Shown: piece by piece, positions 1 through 10,035 of the stretch
How the letters are laid out: each line of letters opens with the position of its first letter
Numbering within the stretch: position 1 is the stretch's first letter
Assembly (NCBI GenBank): GCA_036365515.1
Contig: CM070876.1
Span: 131,342,394 to 131,406,393, forward strand
DNA: 64,000 nt
Direction of reading: 5' to 3'
From: Torymus aiolomorphi
Lineage: Eukaryota > Arthropoda > Insecta > Hymenoptera > Torymidae
Notes under the pieces: model-generated
The model's database searches: none
What the model was told of the DNA's origin: nothing
What the model saw: the letters and a program-made list of their open reading frames with translations, nothing else
Program-made: the position numbers and the translations under genes

Positions 1-600
1 AACGAATAAGGAAATTGTAACTTTTGTTCTTGAAGTGGTTTAAAAATGAATTATAAGTAAAATCCTTTTGAAATTTATATTCTAAAATGTCCAAACTTTA
101 CGTCGGTGAGTCAATGTTGAATGAAGAATCAAAGTAAAAATTGTATTAAATGAAAATCTGTAAATATCTCCTAAAACCCAGTAAATGAACACGCAATCTT
201 AGTATCTAAATACGTTTTACCAGTGAATGAATACCATCCCCAGTGAATGAACACTTAATAGCGGCGATTTTATGATTTATTCTTGACAAGATAATTTCTT
301 TTATGCAGAATCTTTATATAAAATGAAATAACAATTTTCAAGGATTCGAAAATTATCGCCATGTTAGATAAACAATACATAGAAAGCTTGATATTTTCAT
401 ATATTTAAAGAAACTGCTCGTTCACTGGTGACTGTTCGGATACTGGTGCAGTCACCCTACATAGAGCCGTTCTCGAGAAATTGCGATTTGATATAAAGCT
501 TAAAAATATATTAACCTCAAATATCTCTGAAATTTATGGACCAATCATTTTATAAAGAGTAATACTAACGTTTTACACTTTTAACTTCCAATTTTTCCTC
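1..600. repeat. AT-rich dispersed repeat copy, non-coding
   Basis: No convincing reading frame. The stretch resembles 18960-19240 and the end of the 18886-21095 element. Both share the phrase 'ccagtgaatgaa' several times, the run 'aaatctgtaaatatctc', and a similar order of AT-rich blocks. It probably is a diverged or truncated copy of that element. Just before 606 there is a pyrimidine-rich stretch ending in 'gtttag', which could be an old splice acceptor or chance. Confidence 0.4.
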
Positions 601-605
601 TTTTG

Positions 606-1705
606 CGTTTAGAGTGTATGAACAATTTAAAGCGCACACGAATTTGCGACGACATATTGGTCTTTTTCACAGTCGAAAGACTCGATGCTCAAACGAAGAC
701 AGCATGGGAGTCATCGTTAGGCGCTACAAAAGACCCAGCTACCTACGATAGTCTTCGCACGTTCCTGAGCGGACGAATAATTATGCTCGCGGCCACGAAT
801 CCATCGAAGAGCAGAAAGGATTCGCAGTCGTCCAACGGCTTGTCCTATAGCCGAGATCAACGAAAGCCTTCGAACTCCTTTCGTGCTCACCATACCGCAG
901 CAACGACCCTTCCATGCCCGTTGTGTCAAGGTCAACACCACATACACGGATGTGTCACCTTCAAGACAAAGTTTGTACCCGAGCGTATAGCATTCGTAAA
1001 GGCAAAGTCGTTGTGCGAAAATTGCCTTGGCTCACACAAGACCAGTACGTGTAAGTCAACTAAGAATTGCTTTGTGTGTAGTGGTAGGCACAATACCACT
1101 CTTCATCGCGATGCTACCTCCAGCGTAAGTACGAATCTCGCTACAACGACCGACCCACCTTCAGTGACCTTCTCACGACAATCACAGCCGTTTCATGTGT
1201 TGGTGAGTGATGAGACTTCGTTCGCGCCTGCGTTGCTACCCACAGCACTTGTTGACGTTCTAGCACCGGACGGCACGAAGCACCGTGTACGCGCATTGAT
1301 CGACCAGGAAGCGCAATGCTCAATGATAAATAGAGAGGTTGCCAAGAGTTTAAAGTTGATAACCAAGCCAGCTTATATGGCCGTCACTGTAGTCAGTGGC
1401 GTAACATCGTCATATGCGCAGGGGCGCGCAATATTCGAAATCGCCTCATGCCACAACCCTGAAGTCAGGATTGATGTTGATGCTCTCACCCTTTCTCGTG
1501 TCACCAATTACGTCCCATCTCATCGGCGTTTCGGGGCAGAATGGAATCATCTGGAGGGCCTTCTATTCTATTCGCCAACGACTATACTGACGAATCCAAA
1601 AAAATCGATCTGATTCTTGGTTCAGACGTCTACGCAAGAATCCTACTCGGCGACATTCGCAAAGCTGCAGACCACAATACTTCGCTAGGATAGATTGTAT
1701 CCGGA
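606..1705 (+). pseudogene. BEL/Pao gag zinc-knuckle and aspartic protease remnant
   Basis: The first ATG is at 618. Two Cys/His clusters typical of BEL/Pao gag are visible: CPLCQGQHHIHGC, then CENCLGSHKT followed by CFVCSGRHNTTLH. A retropepsin-like domain follows. Where the family normally has an Asp-Ser/Thr-Gly type active site, this copy reads RALIDQEAQCSMI, so the catalytic triplet is altered. The frame ends at 1613. Protease-like coding continues in another frame (LILGSDVYARIL) to about 1705, with a TAG where a tryptophan is usual. Reverse transcriptase, RNase H and integrase are absent, and the 3' LTR starts about 200 bp later. This is an internally deleted, dead element. The zinc knuckles make the BEL/Pao assignment fairly safe; the exact ends are not. 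Confidence 0.75.
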
Positions 1706-1910
1706 CCAACGGGAAATCATCTCTTCCACAACGTAGCTACTACATCAACGAACCATGCCTACGTTTCAAGATCAGATCATCCCGTGACATTCATAGTAAA
1801 AGACTCTAATTATTTAAGTTGTGATGTAAATTGCTTTCCTTACTTCTGTAATTTCAACTATGTAAAAACGGATGTATTAATGTCTCTTTAAGACATTAAG
1901 GTGGGCAGAA

Positions 1911-2301
1911 TGTTCACGATTCATTTGAAATCGAAATTGTAACGCAATAGAATATTCTGTTCACACGACACACCAACTGTTTTATACTCACACATACACT
2001 TTTACACTCGTACACCAGCTACACTATACACTGCGCGAGCGAGTCTATTAATAGCTCTGCTCAAACCCCCACTCTCGCGACATACCAGTCGTCGCGGCTC
2101 TCGCGGAGCTGTAACCGCGAAGCATTTTCTCCAGTCTCTGATCGGCCGCTAGCCAGTACACAGCGTGCACGATCACTCTCGCCAGCACTAATAAAACGCC
2201 AGTTTAACCAGACCCATTTCTTTATTTAAACGCCGCTTCCGCTATCCCTTTCCCTCACTATCCCCCGTGTAACTGACCCAGTAGCCCTATCGTAAGAAAC
2301 A
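1911..2301 (+). repeat. BEL/Pao 3' LTR (probable)
   Basis: A purine-rich tract (aaggtgggcagaa, 1898-1910) resembling a polypurine tract directly precedes TGTTCACGATT. The proposed LTR ends in AAACA at 2301, giving a TGTT/AACA terminal inverted repeat. An AATAAA lies at 2191-2196. The start is well supported by the tract and by the TGTTCACGAT opening common in BEL LTRs. The 3' boundary is a guess, because the 5' LTR lies outside the window or is lost and no target duplication can be checked. Confidence 0.5.
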
Positions 2302-2425
2302 GTTAGGGTCATCCCAGACATTGAGTTAATATGCAGTTGCAATATTGCCTTGCAATGACGAATCAACTTCTTCCTCCTCCTCCTCATCATCACTAGACCA
2401 CAGTCTTTTTTTTCCATTTACATCT

Positions 2426-3311
2426 CTAATTAGTCAAGTCCTTATTTTTTATTTTACTTGGCATGTTTTCCTTCCAAACTTTTCTCGATAAATTTTTATC
2501 GGTTGAGAAATCAGATGCACCTTTATTAAAATGATAAACTTTGTAATAATTATCCACGTTATTGGTAGTATGCCCTAGAAAATGAGAGTCAATTTGTGAA
2601 TTTTCTTGATCGACAGTTGGGAGATTTAGAGGATTGACCTTCAATTTGGCTACCACTGCAGATTCTTTTCGCTCGACAGTCTTATATTACTCTCCCATTA
2701 CATTACTAGCATTTTTAGCTTCAGACAGGGCATCTTTCAATCCTGGAAATACTCTTGACGATTGTTCGAACATTACTGAAATAAAATTATAAAATTTGTT
2801 ACTCTTTAGTTTCCGAATCGACTCATTTGCGCAGTATAGCTTTTTATCAGCATTCGAATGTACTATGGTCATTCTATAATTTTCTAAATCAGCTGAATTA
2901 ATGCCATTTCCATTAGGATTTTTTCTAAACAGCAACTGTAATAAGCCCTCAGCCAGTTGAAAAGTTGCACCATATACTTTCATGATGTTACCTTCGTGGC
3001 GAATTACCAATCATAAGAACATTTGCTTTTTTGTAAACATCGTATACATTATCAAAATACTTCTTTGAATTACATTTGAGCTTGGATAAATATTTCTTGA
3101 CAAGTGAAACCATTTTCTTATCAGCGTCAACAGCACTGGTATATGGAATACTGTCAATACTATCTAGATTCGCCGTCATCTTTAAATAAGAGACATCATT
3201 TCTCACATTATCAAGAGAATTGTCGATGCTGTTCTTCAAAGACGTAGACTTTTGCTTGGTAGCATCTTTAAATATACGAAGACTATCCGCTTCTCGCTGA
3301 GGATATGTCAT
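2426..3311 (-). pseudogene. Broken Polinton-type conserved gene (relative of 28163-29146)
   Basis: Three minus-strand frames in a row (3311-2988, 3010-2687, 2656-2426) follow the same order as the plus-strand gene at 28163-29146. Shared marks are LMIGNSP versus MLIGNTP, then GLLQLLFRKNP versus GLLELLITKNP, then a DLENYR/DLANYR element and a lysine-rich 'SNKFY' versus 'SKKFD' stretch. Reading requires at least two frame changes (near 3000 and 2660), so the copy is dead. Upstream on the minus strand a TATA-like ATAAATAA lies near 3370. I assign it to the arthropod Polinton protein family often annotated DUF8207, from memory only. The divergence from the 28-kb copy suggests a second, older Polinton family. 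Confidence 0.6.
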
Positions 3312-3489
3312 GTTTATGCTTTCAGAGTTCAGCTCGAACTAAACATATATTAAAGCTGCAGCTGTTATTTATAGTCAAATCCATTCGCGCCACAGATATC
3401 ACAAAATCTGAGGTGTTTATGCATCAACACTTCAGCTAAACTCTACTGTGAACCAAAAGAACTCTGACTAATGATACTTTCATTTGTTT

Positions 3490-3492
<3 letters not shown>

Positions 3493-3542
<50 letters not shown>

Positions 3543-3885
3543 CATCTGGGACGCATTTTGAGGATTATATAGGTCATATATACCGAATTTTGAGGATTTT
3601 GTAGGCATTTTAAGGAGTCTCCTCAAAAGTCCAAAGCACTCGAGAGGCATTTTGAGGATTTTTCAGCGGTTTCCACAATAGTGTGTTAATACATCGATTT
3701 CGGAAATTCCGTGATATTTTTCCGTAAAAGCGGGCACCGCAGGCGTCGTGGTGTTAGTCAATAACCTTAGGGTCATTATTTCTTTAGTCACGCGCTTGTT
3801 TATTGGTTGTTTATAACAATGTTTATATTTGTGTCACCACTATCGTACAAATTCTTTATGAAATACTCAAAATACCGTCCAATGA

Positions 3886-3934
<49 letters not shown>

Positions 3935-4165
3935 ACCTATACACGTTATTTCTGGTAATCTACAGGGTCCTATAGTTTATCTCTTCAGAGTTCCCTATAT
4001 AAGCGCGTGACTAAAGAAATAATATCCCTGGGGTTATTGACTCTAAACGCGTCCCAGAAATAACGCTTACGTACAGAAAAATTTCCGGGACGTCCCGGAA
4101 AAAACAGCGCGTCCCGGAAATAACAGCGATGTACAGTGTAAACGTCTCGGAACGAACCGTTGCAG

Positions 4166-4197
<32 letters not shown>
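3493..4197. repeat. TA-flanked palindromic dispersed repeat
   Basis: (TA)n runs lie at about 3493-3539, 3888-3931 and 4170-4197. Between them is non-coding sequence that recurs at 61816-62480 (shared 'gtgtgttaatacatcgatttcgg' block and 'gcgggc.ccgcaggcgtcgtggtg'). Within this copy 3757-3797 and 4001-4041 are inverted repeats, 37 of 41 positions matching. At 4048-4130 the motif CGTCCCGGAAATAACAGCG is repeated about three times. No coding capacity. The element may be a MITE or a foldback repeat using TA-rich sites. Confidence 0.6.
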
Positions 4198-4200
<3 letters not shown>

Positions 4201-5268
4201 AACGGGATGGCTAGTGGGGGAAAATCCCAACAAGCCACAGGCCAGCGATGCCCTAGAACACGGTGCCGCGGGTGTCAGACTAAAATGACTTGCCCGGGGA
4301 TCTGCTCCTGGAATCCCGAAAACAACGCGAAGATCGCACACGAACTTCGCTTTCCAACTAATTGGATCGCTGAGTGAAAAGCGCGCGCTCGACGAGTAAA
4401 GCGCGCGGCCGCTATGCTCAGATATGAAAACGACCGGCGGAGTCGTTTTCCCGCGGAGGCGGCGGTATCCGGGAGAAGGACAGGTTGTAAAGAACAACGC
4501 GACGAGTAACTAGATATCACAATATATTCACAAACACTAATCTTTACAAGCACGACGCAAGTGCTGATTAGTACAAAGAGTTAGTTCGCACGCGACCGTT
4601 AATATTCAAACGCGCGAACTACACGGCGCGCGGCGAAGCTGCTATGCTCGAGCGCAGTGTTAAGTACGGCGAGCTGACACACACTCGCACGTACACGGCA
4701 CAGAAAGCTTGCACGGGGCGATTTCCGTGCGAGCCTTTACAATAAACCCGCGAGAGGGGAGTAGAAAACTTACGTTAGGAAGGAGCAGCCGGTGCACTCG
4801 ACTCTCTCTCGCTCCCTGTCGCTCGCACAGCAGTTGTGCTCTCTTTCTCTCTTTCTCTTGCTCGCTGTATCGTGTCGGCAGGCGGGTTGGCTGCCGGCTC
4901 GTTTCTCACAGTCTCGTGCGGCTCACGCGGCTCGGGACAGCTCTCTCTCTGTCTCTCTTTCGCACGTTCACTTTATACGGCACCTCCACTACACTCGCGG
5001 GGTCTCACAAGGTACGATAGGACGGCGCGGACAAGTAAAAACAGGAGAGACACGGAGGAGATGTTTTTAGCGCGATGGCAGACACGAATATGGCTCCCTT
5101 TTCTCGCGGGAACCAGTTAGCAGCTTCGCGACGGATGACGGGCATTTTACGCGTCGCGAGACCGATTCGCTACGCGCGGCGCGCCTCGATTCGGCTGCGC
5201 AGGAGTTGCGCGCGCGCGCTCACTACCTTCGCGCGGTAGATTAGAATCGCGGCTAGACACGCGTTACA
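4198..5268 (-). repeat. Gypsy LTR, 3' copy
   Basis: 1071 bp, near-identical to 13273-14343. On the minus strand it starts TGTAACGCG, directly after the polypurine tract, and ends CCCGTTACA against the (TA)n flank. The CT-rich block at 4800-4950 and the GC-rich ends are shared by both copies. Short frames inside the LTR are not genes, because both LTR copies contain them in shared non-coding sequence. Confidence 0.93.
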
Positions 5269-5278
5269 CCCCCCCGCC
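5269..5278 (-). other. Polypurine tract of the Gypsy element
   Basis: The minus strand reads GGCGGGGGGG immediately before the TGTAACG of the 3' LTR. This is the expected site and composition for second-strand priming in LTR retrotransposons. Confidence 0.8.
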
Positions 5279-5467
5279 AGACGCTGCTTAGGGGACCGAG
5301 AGCAGCTCTGCTAATCATGGCCGTCGTCGTACCTACTAATATGGTAGTAATGATTAGGAGAAGGAGGTTCGGAAAGGAACATTGCAGAATCGGAGCCACT
5401 GGTTTTCCTTTTTTTTTAATTTTTATTAAAAAAATATATAAAAAAAACTTCAGGGCCTCACCCTTCT

Positions 5468-6423
5468 TCAACTGGCCCGGGAATACGATCGGCGCCCCTT
5501 GTGACGAGCTTGGTTGGGGCAATGTTTTGACTTTTTCACCCCAAGCTCGCCACACATGAAGCACCGGGGGATCGCGTTACTGCCGAGCGCATCCCGGGCC
5601 GCTCGCTCTTCTTCGAGCGCCCTCCTAAGGCGCTCTTCTTCTTTTTGGAGACGGCGCTGGGCCTCTTCCTTGACCCGGCGCGCCGTCTCCTCCGCCTTTT
5701 CCCTGGCTCGCCTGGCCTCTTTCATGCGCTCCTGCGCACGAGCCAGGCGAGCCTCCTCCGCCTTTTGGAAGGCGGTGCGGCGCAGCCTGGCGGCCCTGGC
5801 CTCTGCGGCGGCCGCGAGCTCTTCGCGCCGGCCTTGGGCCATTCCGACCCATTTGCCGGCTTGCCGCTCGCCGGCCTTACCGTGGCACTGGAGAAAGGCC
5901 TCCAGTGCGGCCAGGGCAGCGTCCTCCGCAGCGCGCGAGGACTTGCTGAGGCACCGCGCTTCCTCGAGGGCCTTCTCCACTGGGACCCAGGCCGCACCGA
6001 CTTCATCACTCGGTGCCCACTTGGGGGCCTGGGTCGGAGAACTCTCTCTCCTTTCTTCGTCGGCCTGAGCCGCGCCGGCGTTTCCTTCCGGCGCCATCTC
6101 TGAGGCTCGGACCGACGCCTCTTGTGAACGCCGTTCTTCCCGGCTTTCCTGCTGCTCCTTCGGGGGACGAGGTCGCCGAAGCGGACTGGGACCGGCCTCT
6201 GCCCAGGCCGGCTCCGAAGGTCCCTTTCTTGGCTTCGGCGCCTCTATCTCCTCGATCACGACGGTGGAGGGCTCTTCCACTGGCTGGGGTGCCAGTGTCA
6301 CAGCGTCGATGCCCTCCACGACCTGCTCCAAAAATCGATGACGGCGGGGTCAGGATTGCACTGGATTAATCCAGCGATCACCTTCTTCGCCGTCTCCGCT
6401 ATTTCGGGAGTCAGGCCTTGCAT
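5468..6423 (-). pseudogene. Gypsy ORF3: coiled-coil protein with terminal Cys/His cluster
   Basis: A third ORF lies downstream of pol, where env sits in errantiviruses. The long open frame (6331-5468) has no usable ATG near its start. An ATG at 6423 in the neighbouring frame leads into it through a run of five T near 6330, so one T appears missing here. The protein is charged and Ala/Glu/Arg-rich. From about residue 110 to 245 of the open frame it shows heptad-like coiled coil. It ends with a Cys/His cluster (CFMCGELG, then HCPNQARH) that could bind zinc or nucleic acid. There is no signal peptide or membrane span, so it is not an envelope glycoprotein. A strong splice acceptor just before the ATG suggests a spliced subgenomic mRNA. 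Function unknown. Confidence 0.65.
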
Positions 6424-6426
6424 GTC

Positions 6427-6445
6427 CTGAAACAGGTAAATCGAT
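6427..6445 (-). promoter_or_regulatory. Probable 3' splice site for ORF3 mRNA
   Basis: On the minus strand a pyrimidine-rich TTTACCTGTTTCAG ends three bases before the ATG at 6423. The placement mirrors the spliced env message of insect errantiviruses. The donor has not been located. Confidence 0.5.
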
Positions 6446-6525
6446 CCCGGGGAGGAGTGAGATTGAGGACTGGAGAATTAAGACGAACACAGGTTAGTAC
6501 GTACGACACAAGTTGGACGGCACAA

Positions 6526-7524
6526 TTATTGCTTATTATACGCTCGGGTTCTACGAGGACTAATTAGTCCGGCATCAGCAGGTACGGGCTTCTTCTTCGA
6601 ACCCTTTGGCCTCCCTGGGCCTCGCTTGGGTTCTGTTGGACCGGCCACACGCATAGGCCGGCCATCGCTCGCACGCTTTCCTGGCCTAACTAATAGCGCG
6701 GTCTTACGAGGTGGACCGCGCCTCTTAGCCGTCGCCCGAGGCTGTACATTCCCCTGGCTAACTCTGTGGCCCTCTGACGTGTTACGTTCGGCTGAAGAGT
6801 CCCTCGCTGGTAGCGCCTGGGCTACTTCTGCTGAGACGTATCTCTTGAGTTGCTGCGCATGGACGGGACGTATCGTTCGACCATCCTCACCTTGGATCTC
6901 ATAGGTGTTTTCGCCTAGAATATTCACAATCGTGTAGGGCCCCGCGTACTTCGGGGCTAATTTGGCAGAAATCCCCTCAGCTGCTGAGGATAGTACCTTA
7001 TTCTCTCTCCATACACGATCGCCTAGACAGAATTGTGGAGGTCGACGATGAGCGTCATAATATTTGGCTTGTCTCGCCTGCTCCGCTTGCGCGTCGGCCG
7101 CCGCCCGAACGTGCAATTCGCGGAGCTTGTCCATACGTACCACCCAATTGTTTATCGCCTCTTGCTGCCCTTGCTCTTCGGCTAACATGTCTTCCTCCCG
7201 CCTTAGTGTCTTCGGTGGGTCGGGTTGTCGGCCGTAAATGAGCATGGCAGGACTTATCTTTGTGGAGCTGTGTTCGGCAGTATTGTACGCGAACGCCAGC
7301 TCATTCAGTTTCTCATCCCAGGACCGGTGATTTTCCTCTGCGTAAGACATAATCATTGTCTTCACCGTTCGATTCACACGCTCGACAGGATTGGCTTGAG
7401 GATGATACGGAGGTGTAAACGTGTGATGCACATTTCTCTCCTTTAAGAATGCCTCTAATGGTGCATTTTTAAATTCAGTCCCATTGTCTGAGAGAAACAC
7501 CTCCGGGACCCGAATCGCAGACAT
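6526..7524 (-). pseudogene. Gypsy pol, integrase catalytic core (second part) and C-terminus
   Basis: The frame carries the second and third acidic residues of the integrase D,D,E triad (LSDNGTEF, then NPVERVNRT). Next come the tail typical of Gypsy integrases (LAFAYNTAEHSS, ISPAMLIYGR) and a GPY/F-type module (LAPKYAGPYTIVNI). The C-terminus is basic and holds an AT-hook-like stretch (RGPGRPKGSKKKP), which may help target or bind DNA. The first catalytic Asp lies in the preceding frame, which ends at 7547. Between 7547 and 7524 coding runs briefly through the third frame, so two small indels separate the halves. The integrase of this copy should be inactive. Confidence 0.85.
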
Positions 7525-7546
7525 ACTCGCTCGTTGAGTCCCTTAA

Positions 7547-9976
7547 TTACCGATTTACCATCTGCCCTTTTATCGGAATTACTTCAATCCAGCGTGTGAA
7601 CAAGTCCTGGAATATGAGAATGTATTCGTGGCCGTGCGTGGTTTTTGGGAGGGGCCCCATAATGTCGCTGGCCACGATTTGCCATGGACGCTCTGTAATT
7701 CGGCGTCCCATGAATCCTGTTGGAGCGCGCTGTTCGACTTTGCACTGCTGGCAAATTTGGCACTGGCTCACGTATCTGGCTACATCACGAGACATGTGTG
7801 GCCAATAATACTTCCGCTTTACTCTTTCTAGCGTTTTCTCGCGGCCCAAGTGCCCAGCAGTTGGAAAGTCATGGCATTCTCTCAGTACTTCGCGTCGCTT
7901 TTCGTGAGGGACTGCTAACTTCCATGCATCATCGTCGCCGAGAGACTCGTCTATGACTTCATCAGGTTCGTACTTGTACAGTCTCCCCCCCGCCAGCTTG
8001 AACGTGGGGAAGTCTCGCGGCCGCTGTTGAACCTCTTTCACAATTTCGAGGTACCATTGGTCGTTTGTATCGCGTTCGAGCTCTAACGCGGCGACCGCTG
8101 GCTCCTCTTCCTCGAACATCCGCGAAAGGGCATCTGGGACATTGTTCAAAGAGCCCTTTCGGTGTTCCACTGTGAAACTGTGGTTTTGTAGTTCCAAAGC
8201 CCATCTTGCTAACCTGCCTGATGGGTTTCGGAGATCACGGAGCCACTTCAAGCTGCTATGATCCGTGATGACCTTGAAGTCATAGGCCTCTATATACGGA
8301 CGGAACTTTTTGATTGCCCAGAGAATTGCTAGACACTCTCGTTCCGTCACGCTATAATTCTTCTCGGCCGCGCTCAGAGTTCGACTAGCGAACTCTAGGA
8401 CTCTTTCGTTGCCGTCTATTATCTGGTATAGCACCGCTCCAAGTCCTATATCGCTCGCATCAGTTTGCACCACGAACTGTGCGTTAGATACCGGTCTGTG
8501 GAGAATCGGTGCAGAAGCAACTAGCGCTTTTAGCTTTTGGAAGGCCTCTTCTTGTGCCGTTGACCACTCGTATTTCCGATCCTTTTTCGTTAGTTCGGTC
8601 AGTGGTTCAGCAATTGTGGCGAAGTTTGATAAAAACTTTCTATACCACGAGGCCATTCCTAGGAAGCGTCTCAGCTGACGGAGGTTTTTCGGCACCGGAT
8701 ATTCCATAATGGGCTTTATTTTCTCGGGGTCTGGTTTAAAACCATCCCTATTTACTATGACCCCGAGATATTGGACCTCATCGCGACAGAAGACACTCTT
8801 CTCGCGATTTATTGTGAGGCCCGCGTCCTTTATCCTATCTAGAACTCTTTTTAGAACCTCTTTATGCTCCTCGAATGTTTCTGTGACTATTATTATGTCA
8901 TCGAGATACGAGTAAGCAAAAGGTTCGAGTTCGGGGCCGATGACTTTGTCAATCAGCCTCTGGAAGGACGCTCCGGCATACGAAAGACCGTAGGGCATTC
9001 TTGTAAATTGAAATAACCCTTTGCCTGGCACGGTGAAGGCCGTAGTCTCTTTGGACTCCGGATTTAGTGGTATTTGGTGGTACGCACTACTTAAATCCAA
9101 CGTGGATATGTATCGCGCTTTCTGCAGTTGGCTTAAGATACTCTCCATGTATGGTAACGGGTATGCGTCTGGCCTTGACGCTGCGTTCACTTTTCTGAAG
9201 TCCACACAGAAACGGAACTTCCCGTTGGACTTGCGTACCATTACCACAGGGCTTGACCAGCCGCTTGTCGAAGGTTCTATTATACCCGCGAGTAGCATTT
9301 CCTCCACCTGCTTGTGCATCTCTTCCTCGAGTTTTCGAGATACTGGGTAGTACTTCTGTTTTATGGGTCTTGTGGAGCCGACGTCTACTGCATGTTCAAC
9401 CCACGAAGTACACCCTAATGGTGCCAGGCCGTTTCCCATCAGCTCAGCTACTAAAGCTTCCGCTTCTTTGCGCTGCTCTTCTGTTGGGTCCGCCAACCCT
9501 ATAGCTGATACGGACACGGTATTATTGGCGGTTATGGAGGCTACTTCTAACTTTACGCTTGCCTCATCATCTTTGAGATGCAGCGTATTGTCAGTGGGGT
9601 CTAAGACGGCGCTAAACTTCTTAATGAAGTTCACCCCCAAGTAGCACTCCGTGTCTAGGTCTGGCATGATTGCGACGCGCACATCCTTGCACACGCCTGC
9701 CACGATCATGGGTAGATACACATAGCCAACCACTGCTATGCTCTGCCCATTAGCTACCCGTGCCGTTAGGCCGCTGGCCGGGATTAATTCTTTTCCACAG
9801 GCTGTAGCGAGCTGTAAGCCGATGGAATTCATCCCAGTCCAGGAAACTCCAGTATCGAAGAGTGCCCGTAGCCTGTAGCCGGCTACACCTACTTGAAGCC
9901 ACCATCGCGAGCATGTTTCCTGGTTATCTTCGTTCTGCTGAGTCGCGGGCACTTCTTCGCTCTCTCCTTCAGGCAA
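7547..9976 (-). CDS. pol: Gypsy pol: protease, reverse transcriptase, RNase H, integrase N-part
   Basis: Domains in order: retropepsin with active site LFDTGVSW (Asp about residue 41); reverse transcriptase with the conserved GKFRFCVDFRKVN block and catalytic SYLDDIII (about residue 350); RNase H with FVVQTDASDIGLGAVLYQ and ITDHSSLKWL; then the integrase zinc-binding HHCC region (HDFPTAGHLG through CQICQQCK) and the first catalytic Asp (VASDIMGPLP). The frame stays open upstream of 9976 into the end of gag, in the -1 frame. It is therefore probably made as a Gag-Pol fusion and needs no start codon of its own. It stops at 7547, inside the integrase, because of an indel. Enzymes up to RNase H look intact. 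Confidence 0.93.
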   Translation of the reverse strand: MPEGESEEVPATQQNEDNQETCSRWWLQVGVAGYRLRALFDTGVSWTGMNSIGLQLATACGKELIPASGLTARVANGQSIAVVGYVYLPMIVAGVCKDVRVAIMPDLDTECYLGVNFIKKFSAVLDPTDNTLHLKDDEASVKLEVASITANNTVSVSAIGLADPTEEQRKEAEALVAELMGNGLAPLGCTSWVEHAVDVGSTRPIKQKYYPVSRKLEEEMHKQVEEMLLAGIIEPSTSGWSSPVVMVRKSNGKFRFCVDFRKVNAASRPDAYPLPYMESILSQLQKARYISTLDLSSAYHQIPLNPESKETTAFTVPGKGLFQFTRMPYGLSYAGASFQRLIDKVIGPELEPFAYSYLDDIIIVTETFEEHKEVLKRVLDRIKDAGLTINREKSVFCRDEVQYLGVIVNRDGFKPDPEKIKPIMEYPVPKNLRQLRRFLGMASWYRKFLSNFATIAEPLTELTKKDRKYEWSTAQEEAFQKLKALVASAPILHRPVSNAQFVVQTDASDIGLGAVLYQIIDGNERVLEFASRTLSAAEKNYSVTERECLAILWAIKKFRPYIEAYDFKVITDHSSLKWLRDLRNPSGRLARWALELQNHSFTVEHRKGSLNNVPDALSRMFEEEEPAVAALELERDTNDQWYLEIVKEVQQRPRDFPTFKLAGGRLYKYEPDEVIDESLGDDDAWKLAVPHEKRREVLRECHDFPTAGHLGREKTLERVKRKYYWPHMSRDVARYVSQCQICQQCKVEQRAPTGFMGRRITERPWQIVASDIMGPLPKTTHGHEYILIFQDLFTRWIEVIPIKGQMVNR

Positions 9977-10035
9977 TTGGACCGAGTTACCCTCGGTCGC
10001 TGATGTGAGAGCTGGGGGCGGGCGTGTGGCCGTGT

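Noticed and set aside
3985..5120. Several frames on both strands inside the 3' Gypsy LTR, repeated at 13177-14195
   Set aside because: The same frames occur in both LTR copies because the DNA is duplicated. They have no domain and overlap on both strands.
5514..6369. Plus-strand frames of up to 184 codons
   Set aside because: Shadows opposite the GC-rich ORF3. Composition mirrors the coiled-coil gene and no domain is seen.
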